A stretch of 64,000 nucleotides of DNA from Pinus tabuliformis (taxonomy: Eukaryota > Streptophyta > Pinopsida > Pinales > Pinaceae). The stretch covers positions 91,290,421-91,354,420 of the forward strand of contig CM062820.1 of NCBI GenBank assembly GCA_031772625.1. The letters run 5' to 3'. The translations under genes were made by a program, and so were the position numbers. The notes under the pieces were generated by a model. It did no database searches and was not told the DNA's origin. It was given only the letters and a program-made list of their open reading frames with translations. Positions 21,741 to 33,290 of the stretch are shown in pieces (positions within the stretch are counted from its first letter, which is position 1; each line of letters starts with the position of its first letter).

Positions 21741-24700
21741 TTATACTCGAAAAGTTCAGTCTCTACCTCATGGACTTTATGAACAAATGGATTGATTTGT
21801 ATGATAAAAAGAGAGAATCAGTGTTATAAGCAAGGAGACAAATTAAGTGATCAAACCCAAGGAATACTCCATGTTGGGTAATTTAATTGACTATTAAATT
21901 ACTTGTTTTTATATGTCAATCCTAATACGTGAACTCGCGAAGTACACTACACCGTATGTGCTAGGAGATTAGATTTCAATATTTATGCATAACTAAAATG
22001 AAATATAACTATCAAATTGAAAGCACAACTATTCTAAAAACTTGGAATTGAAAACTATTATAGAAAGTAGTGAAAAACAATGCTCTGTTGACAAAATTTC
22101 AAGTGCAACAGCATGAAAATATTACTAATGTGTGTATTCTATCGAGAACCAACCATGTATATCAAAATGATTACTAGAAAAAGAATGAAAATGAAAGCAA
22201 ATACTTCAAGTTTTTTTAGACTTTAAAGTTTATATTGAGCACTCAACCTGTAACAGGCAGACAAGTAAGCAAACTATATTGAAAGCAGAGAATTCAAATA
22301 TCTAAAGATATTGAAAACCAAATCGAAGAAAATACTGAAAAGAATGAAATTAAAATGACAACTATACTATCTCACAACTCCATGGGGGGGCCTCTTGGTG
22401 AGTGTGAGGAATTATAACCTCAGATCACCTTATTTAAATCACCAATTTCATTAAGAGTTGCGTCATATCAGAGATTACATTCATTGAAGAAAAAAAAAAC
22501 AGAGTTATTCTTCTTCAAATAACAGCAACAATTACAAGTTAATATTCATCATTGACATTTGATCTCTCCTATCATCAAAGAGACTGGAATTTATAGAGTT
22601 TTGAGGCAATTAAAAAACTCAAAATTTTCTTGCTTGAGTTATAGTCATGAGATCAGTTTTGAAAATAAAATCCAATATTATTTGATGGATCCTTGGATCA
22701 AAGATCTGCCCATATATGATAAGAATGATCTCCCTGCCATGAATTTACTAAAGAACAACTCATTCCAATATTTTTGGTGACTGTGCATTGAATGACGAAT
22801 TAGAAAATTGTTTATCCACGTAATCTACAAAATAGGGCTCCAAAGAACCTGGAAAATCTCCCAAACAGTAACGAATTTGAGGAAATTGCTCAAATGGAAC
22901 CTAATTGGGCTCGCTTTGAAGAAAGCCCATGTTTTCGTTTTTTAAAATTCGTTTTCATTTGCTCAGAAAACGCGTTTGAAGTTGACTGGTCAAAACTGTT
23001 GTGTATTTCCTTTGATTTCTTGCTGGAGGTTCACACGTGTGAGATGGGTGGAATTTGACCAACATAAATCCATATTGGAGCTTCTAGAAACCAAGTCCAA
23101 GTGTCAATTTTCCTTCTAGAGTGGTGCTACTACCTCAACCATGGAGATAGCTACAGAAATTGATTCGGCTGCAAAAACTTGAACTTGCTAAACTGTCATT
23201 AGTAAAAAAATGCAAAATTCTTCTTAATTCATTAAAAATAATGGAAATAATAATAATAATCCATGTAAACATGTATGCAGGAATTTGGTGCATTTATGAA
23301 GAAATGTGGTTAAAAATGATGACAATGGGTGAAAGGAATGATGTGAAAATAGATGGTTTCATCAACAAAATTATGACAAATTAGAAGCCCAACACTCCAC
23401 TTCCCACTGATTTTCTCGGAGAATGGGGTAAATATTTCACACTACAATGTGTTATTGAACAAATTCAAAATCAAATAGAAGATGTGGGTATAGATTCAAA
23501 CATTGTTATAGCATCATTCAGTACTCTTGTATACCTGATGCTCTTTTATGGCCCTGGGCAGTCCATTTCCTTATGCAGACTTGATTTTATATTAAAAACA
23601 ATATCTCAAATTCCATATACGACTATGCCCATACTAAACCGCATACATACGTGGGTACCATAATGTCATACTCGCGTACACCTTTTAAAATATGAAAAAA
23701 TAAAATAAAATGTTGTTTTCGAGCAGGGTCTACGAGTTTTACTAAGAGCCCACATACAGGAGCTCGTGGCCTAACTAAAATAACCAATTTGAGGTGCTAT
23801 ATATACACCCATTGGGTAGGCCTAATTGATACAATAATAAGGATATCAACATTATACTATATTTCTCCAAGATAAAGTATGCTTTTCCCATGCCTCCTGC
23901 ATCTGTTATAACATCATTCAGCACTCTTATAGACCAGATGCTCTTTTATGGCCCTGGGCAGTCCCTTTCCTTACGCATACTGGAATTTATATTAAAAAAA
24001 AAAAATCTCAAATTCCATACGTGACTTTGCCTATACTAAAATACGTACATACGCAAGTACCATAACATCATACCCACGTACACCTTTTATAATGTGAAAA
24101 AACAATGCTATTTTTCGGGCGGGCTTTACGGGTTTTACCGAGAGCCCACCTACAAGAGCCTATGGCCTAACTGAAATAACGAATTTGAGGTGGTATATAT
24201 ACACCTGTTGGGTAGGCCTAATAGGTACAAGAAGAAGGATATCGACATTATACTCGATTTCTCCCAGATCAAGTCTATTTTTCCAGTCCCTATTGTGCTC
24301 CCAATCTCTAGGAAACCCTAGTTTCATTTGCATAGATGCTCAACATCCTTATCTAGCATCTACTTGCCCTTATTAGAGAGGTTGTCTTCGGGGCACGGGC
24401 TGGACGGATCTGGAGGGAGGCTTTGTCGGTGCCTTTGGCTTGGATCAGTTTGTATCTTATCCTGCTCTGTTGAGGTTTTCAACCCTTTCCTTAAGGAACT
24501 TTTCTCGCCAAAAAAAAACAAAATAAGATGAGATCTACATGTGTAGAGGATGTGAAAGAAAGGTATATTTGGAATTTTACAAAATGTTCTTTCCTTTCCG
24601 CTTTAACACTACTAACTATTCTAATATTCGTCATTATATTTATTTTCACTGAAATAAGTGGTCTTTCATGGGCGAGGAAATATCATGCAATTTGGTTATA

Positions 24701-24814
24701 TGGTTGAAATTATCGCATAGAAAGTGTAGATGTAAAGATATGATCCTTTGATTGTGGCATCATGGTTGATTTCAAGTAATCTAGTCAATCAAGCTCAAAA
24801 TATAAGAATATTAT
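21741..24814. other. 3.1 kb with no gene, probably an insertion or large intron in the CACTA
   Basis: Separates two homologous parts of the transposase. No coding motif found. Holds the tandem 0.4-kb repeat at 23507-24297. A single-strand-biased tract near 24290-24535 ends in an A-rich run (CCAAAAAAAACAAAATAAG), like a retroposed 3' end, but I could not define target duplications or an RNA polymerase III promoter. Confidence 0.5.
23507..24297 (+). repeat. tandem duplication, two units of about 400 bp
   Basis: 23507-23905 and 23908-24297 align throughout (anchors: GATGCTCTTTTATGGCCCTG and GGGTAGGCCTAAT). Each unit has a TATA-like TATATATACACC near its right third (23800 and 24195) with many substitutions between units. 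Could be promoter or LTR fragments of an unidentified element. Confidence 0.75.
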
Positions 24815-25030
24815 TGAAGGGAATCTACAATATGTTGGGAAAACCAAGAAATTATCAAGTTGGATTACCGCTCTCTTAAATGTTGTAGTTTTAAGTGTAG
24901 ATGGTATGAAGTATTTGAGAGGGAACTGAGACATGATACCCATAATGTATTGTTTTTTATAGATTCCTCAAGGTTCCTACTAGAGGATAAGGAGCCTTAT
25001 GTTCTACCAATTCATTGTGAGCAGGTATTT
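24815..25030 (+). pseudogene. CACTA transposase C-terminal domain remnant (DUF4216-like)
   Basis: The readable stretch QEIIKLDYRSLKCCSFKCRW, then YEVFERELRHD, FFIDSSRFLLEDKEPYVLP and HCEQVF has the E-I-LDY...LFKC-W...PYVL...QVFYV pattern of the C-terminal domain that follows the TNP2 core in plant CACTA elements. Ends near 25030 before a run of AT-rich, TG-repeat-bearing sequence. Order and strand agree with the upstream TNP2 fragments. Confidence 0.75.
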
Positions 25031-25159
25031 CTTTAACTCAAACAAGAAGCAGTAGTGATCATTAATCTATTAATTCATAGTTTATTGTGAATGTGTGTGT
25101 GTGTGTGTGTTTATTAAACAATAAAATTGTTATAACATAGGTCTAATATATGTATGTCA

Positions 25160-25620
25160 TTCATGTGCAAGATTTTTCGATGAAGACATTTTGGACCCAA
25201 AATGGATATTTGTCAAACATTATGATCTAAGATTAAGGCATGTATTTAACGATGCATTAGTGGATACTAAGCAAAACAATGATGGCCAACAAAATGAGAG
25301 AGAGGAATTAGATAACATCAAAGAAATTGACATCCATGATGATGTTGAAGATGGTTTTGTTCAAGCACAAGAAGACAACAATCTAGAGTTAGATGATTTT
25401 ATAGAAGACAACAATATGGATGGTATAGAAAAAGATGATCCAAATACATCTGGTAACAATGTAGATGGTCTATAATCAAATTTCAATGATGATAAAAATG
25501 ATGCAGGTCAAGATGAGGATGATCATAATATTAAATACTTGAAAGAACATATTAACATTGATACTGATATACCAGATGATATTGTTGCAGACAATAATGT
25601 TAATCAACAAGACTTCTAAA
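25160..25620 (+). pseudogene. acidic Asn/Asp-rich tail, probable end of the CACTA transposase gene
   Basis: After TTTTTCGATGAAGAC the frame reads ILDPKWIFVKHYDLRLRHVF, then a strongly acidic region (DNIKEIDIHDDVEDG, DDFIEDNNMDGIEKDD) to a stop at 25473. Coding-like D/N-rich sequence resumes to about 25618. The position after the C-terminal domain matches the acidic tails seen in CACTA proteins. Confidence 0.5.
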
Positions 25621-26567
25621 TTTTTAGAATTATTTGTCATCCATGTTTAAAAAATGATGATTTTTATGGCCCAAACTTTGAAATGCTTCAGTATTATTTG
25701 TGTCGATACAAATTACCTATTGCAATATCCTTAAAGTGTTCAATATTTGGTATCAACTATTGCTAGAAAAAAAATAGGATCACTTGGATAAGAGTTAACT
25801 TGGTTAGTGGTCATTTATTGGTTAATAATGGTTTAGAGGTGTTGTTAGTTTACTAGTTAGACTCGGATTGAACTAGGATGAAGAGCCTATTGAATAACAA
25901 TACATTAAATATGCAATTATTAAAAAATATAATTACATATATCGTATATGTAAAACAATGTAAATCCAAACCATTAGGCTAAATGTATGCAAAGTTTGTT
26001 CATTAATTTATATTATAAAACAAATTGAAATATTTCACTAAGCCTAAGCAAAAAAAAAAAATTCTATGTGCAAAATTAGAAATATTTAATTGTATTAATG
26101 TTCTTTATGAGTAAAAAAATATGATCTAAGTCTAATCATTCAATTTTGCCTTGTAATGGAGGTTGGGCGTGCATTTCTGTCAAGCGGGCCAAAATTACCT
26201 TGCTTCACTAAAATGCACGCCTAGGCTTCATTTCTTAGCCAATATGGTTGATTCAAATTGTACATTGATATTTAATAAGTAAAGACAATATGTATTTTGC
26301 TTGATACTTCGGAATGGTAGACCTGGAGTTGATAATTTCTTGAGACTTGAAGCCTTATTTTTGTAGTATTTTTTCAGACTTAAAAGGATATTTTGTTTGG
26401 TGAGATAAGGATATGTGGATTGTATTCCTAGCAATATAAATATATACAGTATTATTATGTAGCTATTTTGTTTTGATGTTGCTAAATTTGTATCTCATGT
26501 AAGATTTATGCAAATTTCTTATTAATAGAAGTTGAATTTTCCTTTGGAAAAAAATATTGGAGTCTCC
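25621..26567. other. non-coding; one copy of the CTCTCCAA-type repeat core
   Basis: 26050-26300 carries a lone diverged copy of the repeat core also found in 6820-8130 and 30175-31545. Nothing else recognisable. Confidence 0.6.
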
Positions 26568-26578
26568 CACTACAACAA
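26568..26578 (+). repeat. CACTACAACAA word, candidate transposon end
   Basis: Eleven bases identical to the inverted terminus at 33277-33287, in the orientation of a left end. Flanking trinucleotides differ (TCC left, GAG right) and no subterminal repeats follow it, so it may be chance or a relict of another copy. Confidence 0.25.
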
Positions 26579-27256
26579 CAGACTTAAAACCATGCTCAAG
26601 AAGAATGGAGATACCTTTTCAGAGAACCCACATTGTTGCCTAACTAATTGAGGTACTGCCAATCCCCAAGGCATAGGACATGATTTTTTTACCATTTTAG
26701 TTAAAAATTACACCACCAACTCCAACAACCCCCAGATTCCTTATGAGGCACCCTATGGTAAATTTTTCCATATGATGCACTAAGCATAGTGTAAATTTGT
26801 TCTACTATGGAAAGAAGACATATTTTGTATTTCAAATAGAAATTTATTACATTCCATAACACCCGGTTTCTCGGTTCAGTAAGCTATCAACTTATAAAAT
26901 TCCATTACATAGTCCAAAAATAAAAGAGTAAACAGATCTTAATGAGACCACAACCAGATAAAAACTCCATGAAGGAGACATACCAAGTAAGTAATTTATT
27001 CAAAAATGCACATTATTAAAGTAAAAATATAATGATATATAATGCACATTAACAGAAAATAATGACATATATATTACATCTTGAAATGTGTCTATATAGA
27101 TACAACACTTAAAAAATGTTATTTTGAAACTTTAGGATGCTTGGGAGGATTTTGCAAGCCCTCCTATAGAGAAAAAGAGTGTCTCTTTCCTTTTGTGGAG
27201 ATCTGTGATTGTTTTGGTGCTACAGCAGACACATCCTTTAATTTTTGTTGAAGCTC
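26579..27256. other. AT-rich, no gene
   Basis: No domain, RNA gene or repeat structure identified. Confidence 0.5.
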
Positions 27257-29492
27257 TCAAAATTTCTTTTCATAATTTTCTCTCAAATTGGCTTTTTCTT
27301 GGCCTAACCTATTCAATAATTGCACATTCTTCATATATTTCTCCTTGCGCTCATTTTCCTTCCTTTCGAGATCTTCCTTTGTAGATGTCAGTTCACTAGT
27401 GAGTTTTTTTACTTTATCCTCAAGTTTTTTTTCCCTCCATTGTTGTGTATTTTCAATAGACATAAGTGGTATTTCCTCATGTGTGGGCCTTTGTAATTGT
27501 TGTTGCAAATTAGAAATCTGGGATTTCAAATTTTGTATCTCCATGTCACATCCCAAATGTTGTGCTTTTTAGTTGCTCATGAGATCATTTCGTAGCTCTG
27601 TAATTGTTTTTTCTCTCTCAACTACCTTCTTCTTCAATGATTCAACAAGTGGTGGTGAGGCATACAGATCACCCACAAAATTCATGGTTGAGATAGTGTC
27701 CTCTAAAGCCTTCACTCGTGCTTTTAGTTGGGATTTCTCCAAGTCCATTGAAGGAATTTGTTTTACTCCTATATCCTGACTTGTACATTTACCCTTACCC
27801 TTACCTTTATCCCCACTCTCAGTACCACCTTCTTTACTATGCCGATCTTTTTCCTTTTCAAGTTCTTTAATCTTGTGTTTTACTTGGATAATTTCAAGAT
27901 ATCTCTCTTTTAACTTATTAACTTGTGTATCATATGTTTTCTCCAAAATAGTCACTTTTTCTTGTATTCTTCAGCCTGTTATTCATGTTTTCTCTAGTCT
28001 GATTTAGATTTATTTGCAAATTCGACCTTTAAATCTCCAACTTGTTCAATATTGAGAACCTTTGGTCTTCTTCTCAACTCCTCTTCAAGTTCATTAATTT
28101 TTTCATCAGATGTAGCCTGGAATTCTTTGAACTTTGCTTCTAGTGCATCTATCTCCCTCATACATTCATCTCTCATTATGGATACCCGATTAAGTAATTC
28201 ATCAATAATTGTATCCTTGGTGTTTATGTCTTTCATTGATTTTTATGTTTGTTGCACAATTATTGATTGCAACACTGCAATCTTCTTCACGCATTCAACA
28301 ATATCCTTCTCCTTTAGTTTGTACTTTTCCTTCCAGATGTATATAGAGGAAGAATCCTCTATTGTAACTTGTTTGTAATAGATCATTTAATCATATATTG
28401 AGAAAACAAATATATTATCAAAATTGTATGTTGGGTTGTGCACATTTAAACTCAGAGATGTAGATATTGAATCACCCATAAAAGGGAAATTATACTGAAG
28501 TGCCAATTGTTTAGAAGGAATTCTATCTATTATAGAAAAATCATCATTACATGTTTCCATATATTGGTGCATGCCTTATTGCTTCTCATCTTCATCCATA
28601 CATACATGTAAGTTTGCTACAACACTAACAACTATATCTTCAACATGGAAAACTATATCAGCAAAATTTTCCACACCTTCAACCAAAGTCTGTTTAGGTT
28701 CTTCCTCAACGGTTTTATTTGGTTTTTATCTTCTAATGTAAGTTTTAAGAGGCCTTATTTGAACACTGGGTCGATACAAATCAATAATTTTCTACAGTGT
28801 TCCCAGGAAACTGAACTTAGCCTTCTTAATTTTACTTTCTTGTAGGGCATAATGTAATTTTTTAGCCAACAAATGAGGGACATCTATGGCCTTAGCTTCA
28901 ACCCAATAAATAACTAGCCTCGTGCAGTCACCAAAAATATTAAGCTTGTGATGATTCATAATTATCCCAAGGACAACATGAACCAAGGATTTTTATAGTC
29001 CTTGGGAAACATCGTGCATTTTTAACCCATTCCTCGAAACAATACTTTTTTCCCACATATTTTACTAGTCATTTCAATCTTTTCTAGCTTAGGGATTTTC
29101 TTAGAGTTAAATATTGATCCCCATTTGCGTGGAATTTTTGTTTCTCTTGTAACCAGATCAAGGTCCAAGTAAATCCTCTGCCCAAATATTTTTAATTCCA
29201 TAACATTATCATTATAATTTTCTATGGCCTCATCTATCTCATCATTTTGGAAATTAAATTGTCCAACTATAAATTTATAGACCTCTGCTCTTCTTAGAAT
29301 ATCTAACATACCTGGTGGATAATGGTTTGTAATCTCTCCATGTATCGACACCCTCTTTGAAATTTTTGATTGTGAACTTCTCCTGGGAACCTCGTGTGTC
29401 AATTGTTTTCGGGGAAGAGGATGCCCTTGTTTCAATTGAGGCCATTGTTGTCTGGGTTCAAGGCATGCTAGCTGGATGCATGTTGAATGCAA
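27257..29492 (-). pseudogene. coiled-coil protein gene on the minus strand, unrecognised
   Basis: A string of minus-strand ORFs that together look like one broken gene: 29492-29022 (globular-like, GEITNHYPPGMLDILRRAEV, ending VLFRGMG), 28572-28387, 28236-27994 (DALEAKFKEFQATSDEKINE), 27955-27569 (KHKIKELEKEKDRHSKEGG) and 27556-27257 (QISNLQQQLQRP, VKKLTSELTSTKEDLERKE). The last three are heptad-rich coiled coils with very high Glu/Lys content. Stops and frame changes separate them; some gaps could be introns. Plant CACTA elements often carry a second protein besides the TNP2 transposase, so this could be that partner, but I see no signature that proves it. Confidence 0.5.
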
Positions 29493-30174
29493 GAATGCAC
29501 ACTAAAAAAAATGTGAGGAATGGACACTAAATAAGTCGTGAGGAATGCACGCAGAAATGAGTTCCTTTTTCTTTACTTTTTGCTTTATTTTCTATAAATC
29601 ACTTTTATAAAGAAAATAAAATTTTATTAAGTGAATAAAATTGTCTATAATGTGCATTAACTTTGTTCCTTTACTCATATTTTTTCTCAAACATAGAAAT
29701 AAAAATTCAAATTTAATGTTTAGATATAAGATATAGTTTATTAATATTAACACTTTTAAAAATAGGGTTGCAAGATTTTGATGGCATGTAAGATGGCCAT
29801 TACTTCTTTCTCATGGGTAGAACTGACCAAATTTCCATCATGCAACTACTTATTGATAAATGAAGTAAATTTCCTTTTTGCATTAAAATGACACCCAAAC
29901 TTTTTTATAGTAAATGTCCTAACTAGGCCACTTGACCTAATCTTAAACTAAAAACCCTAAAAAATATGCACAATATAGAAAAACCCTAAAATAGACCTTG
30001 CAAACCCTAGGTGTTATCTCTTTATCTATCCCTTAGCAACATTTAAACCTAATTACTATTAAAATAAGGTCATCTAGCCTTACTTATAGGCTTTTAACCA
30101 AGAAACTACAACTTTCAACTATTAAAATTCAACTTTGATTTTTTTTAGTCCATCCCCTTGTTCCCAAATATTCA
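29493..30174. other. AT-rich, no gene
   Basis: No recognisable feature; leads into the right copy of the 1.3-kb repeat block. Confidence 0.5.
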
Positions 30175-31545
30175 TGGTGTGCATTTATTTGAGACACGCA
30201 AACCTTGCCTTTTACTTTATGAAATCCATGCAATTTGGAGTATTCTTGAACAACAAAAATATGTATGTAAAATTTTAAAAATATTTTATTGTATTAATAT
30301 TACCCATGACTAAAAAAATACTTTCCAAGTTGAATCATTCAATTTGACATTGAAATCAAGGTTGGGCATGCATTTTTGTGAAGCAAGCCAAAATTGTCTT
30401 GTTTCTCTAAAATGCACGTCCAGGCTTCATTTGATGGCCAATGTGCTTGATTCAAATTATATATTATTTAATTACCAATTTTACAGACTAAGTTGCTTCC
30501 AGTAAGTTTTTATTGTTCCCAAATATTTGACACTTTTGGGGTAACATTGTGAACTACGATTGCTCCAGCACTTTCATTTACATTAAATTAAACTTTTATA
30601 TAACTAAATTAGGAAGATTTAATTGTATTAATGTTATTTATTGGTAAAAAATACTCTCCAAGTTGAATCATTCAATTTGGCCTTGAAATGAAGGTTGGGC
30701 ATGCATTTTTGTGAAGCAGGACAAAATTTCCTTGCTTCATTAAAATGCATGCCCATGCTTCATTTATTGGGAAATATGATTGATTCAAAATGTAAATTGT
30801 TTATTTAATGATTTTACACACTTCTAGATTGTTATATATTTTCTTTGAGCTTAAATATTTATGCTTCAGATTTCATAAAACATTCTAAGTTTTGCTTCGA
30901 CTTGCCTTATGTGAAAGTTGTGTATAAGTGGGAAACATAGTTATGTATGATATTTGTCAAACACAATGCAAGGTTATATCCTAAGGTTAGTAATTTTCCA
31001 ATCATGTCCCATTTCAAATCTCATTACCAAGAGTGCAATTGGTTTGGCATGGGAGTCCATATTTGTTTCGACTATGATCATTGGTAGATATGATCAATTG
31101 TTATTCCAACAGACTTGGATTTCAGTGTATAACATTTCCTTTATGAAAATGTTTATGATGTGTTGCTTAAAATGATTTTATATTTAGGATGGAATGATTG
31201 TTATCACATAGTCAATTAAGCACAAGTCGTGGTGTGCATTTATTTGAGGCACACGAACCTTGACTTTCACCCTATGAAATCAATCCAATTTGGCATATTC
31301 TTACACAACATAAATTTCTATGTGCAAAATTAATGTTAATTAAGAGTAAAAAAATACTCTCTAATATTAATCATTAAATTTGGCCTTTTAATGGAGGTTG
31401 GACATGCATTTTTTTGAATTAGGCCAAAATTTCCTTGCTTCACTAAAAAGCACGCCAAGGCTTCATTTATTGGAAAATCTGATTGATTCAAATCGCAGAC
31501 TGTTTATTTAATTATTTTACACGCTTTTGAATTATTATATGTTTA
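30175..31545. repeat. 1.3-kb repeat block, right copy
   Basis: Collinear with 6820-8130: three CTCTCCAA-type cores (about 30310, 30650, 31350) and the shared non-core block 30890-31250 containing AAGTTGTGTATAAGTGGGAA and CAATCATGTCCCATTTCAAA. Same orientation, offset about 23.35 kb. Confidence 0.75.
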
Positions 31546-31739
31546 CTTTAATCCTTAAATAATTATTCTTCATACTTCGTGCAACATTCCAAGCTTTGCT
31601 TCAAATTGCATTGTGTGAAAGTTGGGGATAGGTTTTGCTTCAAATTGCATTATTATTTGTGAGCCCTAATGCAAGGTTATATTCTAAGGTTACATATTGG
31701 ATAATTATGTAGAATTTATGGATGGTATTGCACTCTTCA

Positions 31740-32195
31740 AAATCTCAATTAACTCTATGATATCTTAAGCTTTAGTTGTGAAATGTACTGGGAGACTTTT
31801 AAATACCTTGGTATTCCAATATCTCTGACAGGGATGACTACTAAAGATTGGCATAACATAGTTTCAAAAATTAAAAAAGAAAATGGTTTCCTGCGGTGCT
31901 AGTAGGCTAAATTTGGTTGGAACAGTGATCTTGATAAAATCCACCTTGTCTACTTTGTACATATTCTAGGGCTCAATCCTCTTTGTCCCTTAAGGAATAT
32001 TGGATCAAATTAGTAGGTGTATAAGAAAGTAACTGTGGAAAGATGGAAAAAACAATGAAACAAATCAACTTAGTTAATTGGAGCACAGTTAAAATCTCAA
32101 ACGAGGAAGGGAGTCTGGGTTTAAAGGACCTTGTTTGCATGCAATTAGATTTAGGGGAAAACCTGGTTTGGATACTATTAATCAAACCCTTTTAA
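31740..32195 (+). pseudogene. LINE (non-LTR) reverse transcriptase C-terminal fragment
   Basis: Reads FKYLGIPISLTG, then a frameshift, SRLNLVGTVILIKSTLSTLY, IRKLLWKDG-like and LVNWSTVKISNEEGSLGLKD. This is the YLGIPL...L-GR--LIKSVLSSIPIY...FLW...W--VC-PK-EGGLGI string downstream of the RT catalytic core in plant L1-type LINEs. No catalytic domain, endonuclease or poly(A) tail remains. Embedded in the right part of the CACTA region. Confidence 0.8.
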
Positions 32196-32361
32196 TGGTG
32201 GTCCCAAGTTCTACAAAAAAATATCTCCCTTTCCTTAAAGAGATCCTTCAATAATGCATCAAGACCAGAAGTTGGCTTCCACAAGTGATAAGATCCTCTT
32301 CACAAAATATTCCAACACGATCACAAACGCAAGGTTGGTCCTCTCACTGTATCACATAATA

Positions 32362-32720
32362 GATTAGATCTGGAACCAATATATATGCCAAATATCTCAA
32401 ATAAATAGATCAAATCTCAAACCAATAAATATGCCACGGATATGAGAGAAATAGATCAAATCTCAAACCAATATATATGCCACAGATATCAGAGAAATAG
32501 ATTATATCTTGAACCAATATATATGCCACATATCTCAGAGAAATAGATCAAATATCGAACCAATATATATGCCATAGATCTCAGACTTCAGATCATAAGT
32601 ATTATGAGTAGATCTCAAACCTCTGACTTCATATCATAAGTATACTGAGCATATCTCTAATCATTGATTTCATATCATAAATGTAATGAGTAGATCTTAC
32701 AAATCTCAGACCACTTCACA
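32362..32720. repeat. 46-bp tandem repeat x5 plus about 50-bp repeat x3
   Basis: Five units with a 46-bp period (GATCAAATCTCAAACCAATA..., ATATGCCAC..., GAGAAATA) from about 32362 to 32591. Then three units built on TCATATCATAAGTAT-TGAG-AGATCTC to about 32720. Units are contiguous, with no unique spacers. Confidence 0.85.
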
Positions 32721-32841
32721 TAGAAGAGAAAATAAGTAATGTATGTGTGTTTGAATTGCATCACAAGGAGAGAAAATTAACCTCTATATATAGCCATCAT
32801 GTGATCTGAATGAGAGAGTTTCAAGGCAAGCTTTTACAAGA

Positions 32842-33060
32842 AATGAGGAAGAAAAATAGGACGTTAAATAGGAATCTAAAACGAAAGCTAAAAAGGAAGT
32901 TAAAGTGGATGCTAAAACCAATCTTATAATGAAGAGAATAATAGGACATTAAATAGGAAGCTAAAACAAAAGCTAAAAAGGAAGCTAAATTAGATGCTAA
33001 AAGCAATGTCATAATGAGGAACAAAATATGAGGTTACACAAGAAGCTATACATGAAACTA
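32842..33060. repeat. purine-rich repeat of about 90 bp x2 built from 12-15-bp subunits
   Basis: AGGACRTTAAATAGGAAKCT, AAAACRAAAGCTAAAAAGGA and TAAAARCAATSTYATAATGA recur in order twice. Smaller GGAAGCTAAA-type subunits continue to about 33060. Confidence 0.75.
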
Positions 33061-33089
33061 CATCAGGAGCTAAAGAAGAGGTTAAACTG

Positions 33090-33287
33090 GGCATTTACGT
33101 CGGCACTAAATTTGGTGATATTTAGCACCGACTGGCTATGATCAGCGAAAAAACCTCAAAAATAGCGCCATCCCAATAAATAGCACCGTTTTTTTTTCAA
33201 AAAATTTGAGAAAAATACACTAAAACAATCAACGAAAGCCAAAAAGGGACTTAGAGAAGAAGTTAATCACAGAGATTTGTTGTAGTG
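33090..33287 (+). mobile_element. right terminus of the CACTA element
   Basis: Ends TTTGTTGTAGTG at 33276-33287; reversed, this is the CACTACAACAAA form of a CACTA terminal inverted repeat. The preceding 150 bp hold short subterminal motifs in both orientations (CGGCACTAAAT 33103, TTTAGCACCGAC 33121, AATAGCGCCATC 33163, AATAGCACCG 33178), the arrangement known from CACTA ends. The flank GAG (33288-33290) opens directly into Copia RNase H, so the transposon lies inside an older Copia element. The left terminus was not found in the window; the element probably starts further left. Confidence 0.75.
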
Positions 33288-33290
33288 GAG

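Noticed and set aside
6820..31545. The 1.3-kb direct repeats as LTRs of one 25-kb retrotransposon
   Set aside because: No TG...CA ends, PBS or PPT at their borders, and the DNA between encodes a DNA transposase.
32362..32591. CRISPR-like array
   Set aside because: The 46-bp units are directly adjacent with no unique spacers, and the context is a plant transposon.
26568..33287. A small self-contained CACTA bounded by CACTACAACAA and TTGTTGTAGTG
   Set aside because: Flanking trinucleotides differ (TCC/GAG), no subterminal motifs follow the left word, and the left flank is not the missing Copia half, so I do not claim these two ends as a pair.
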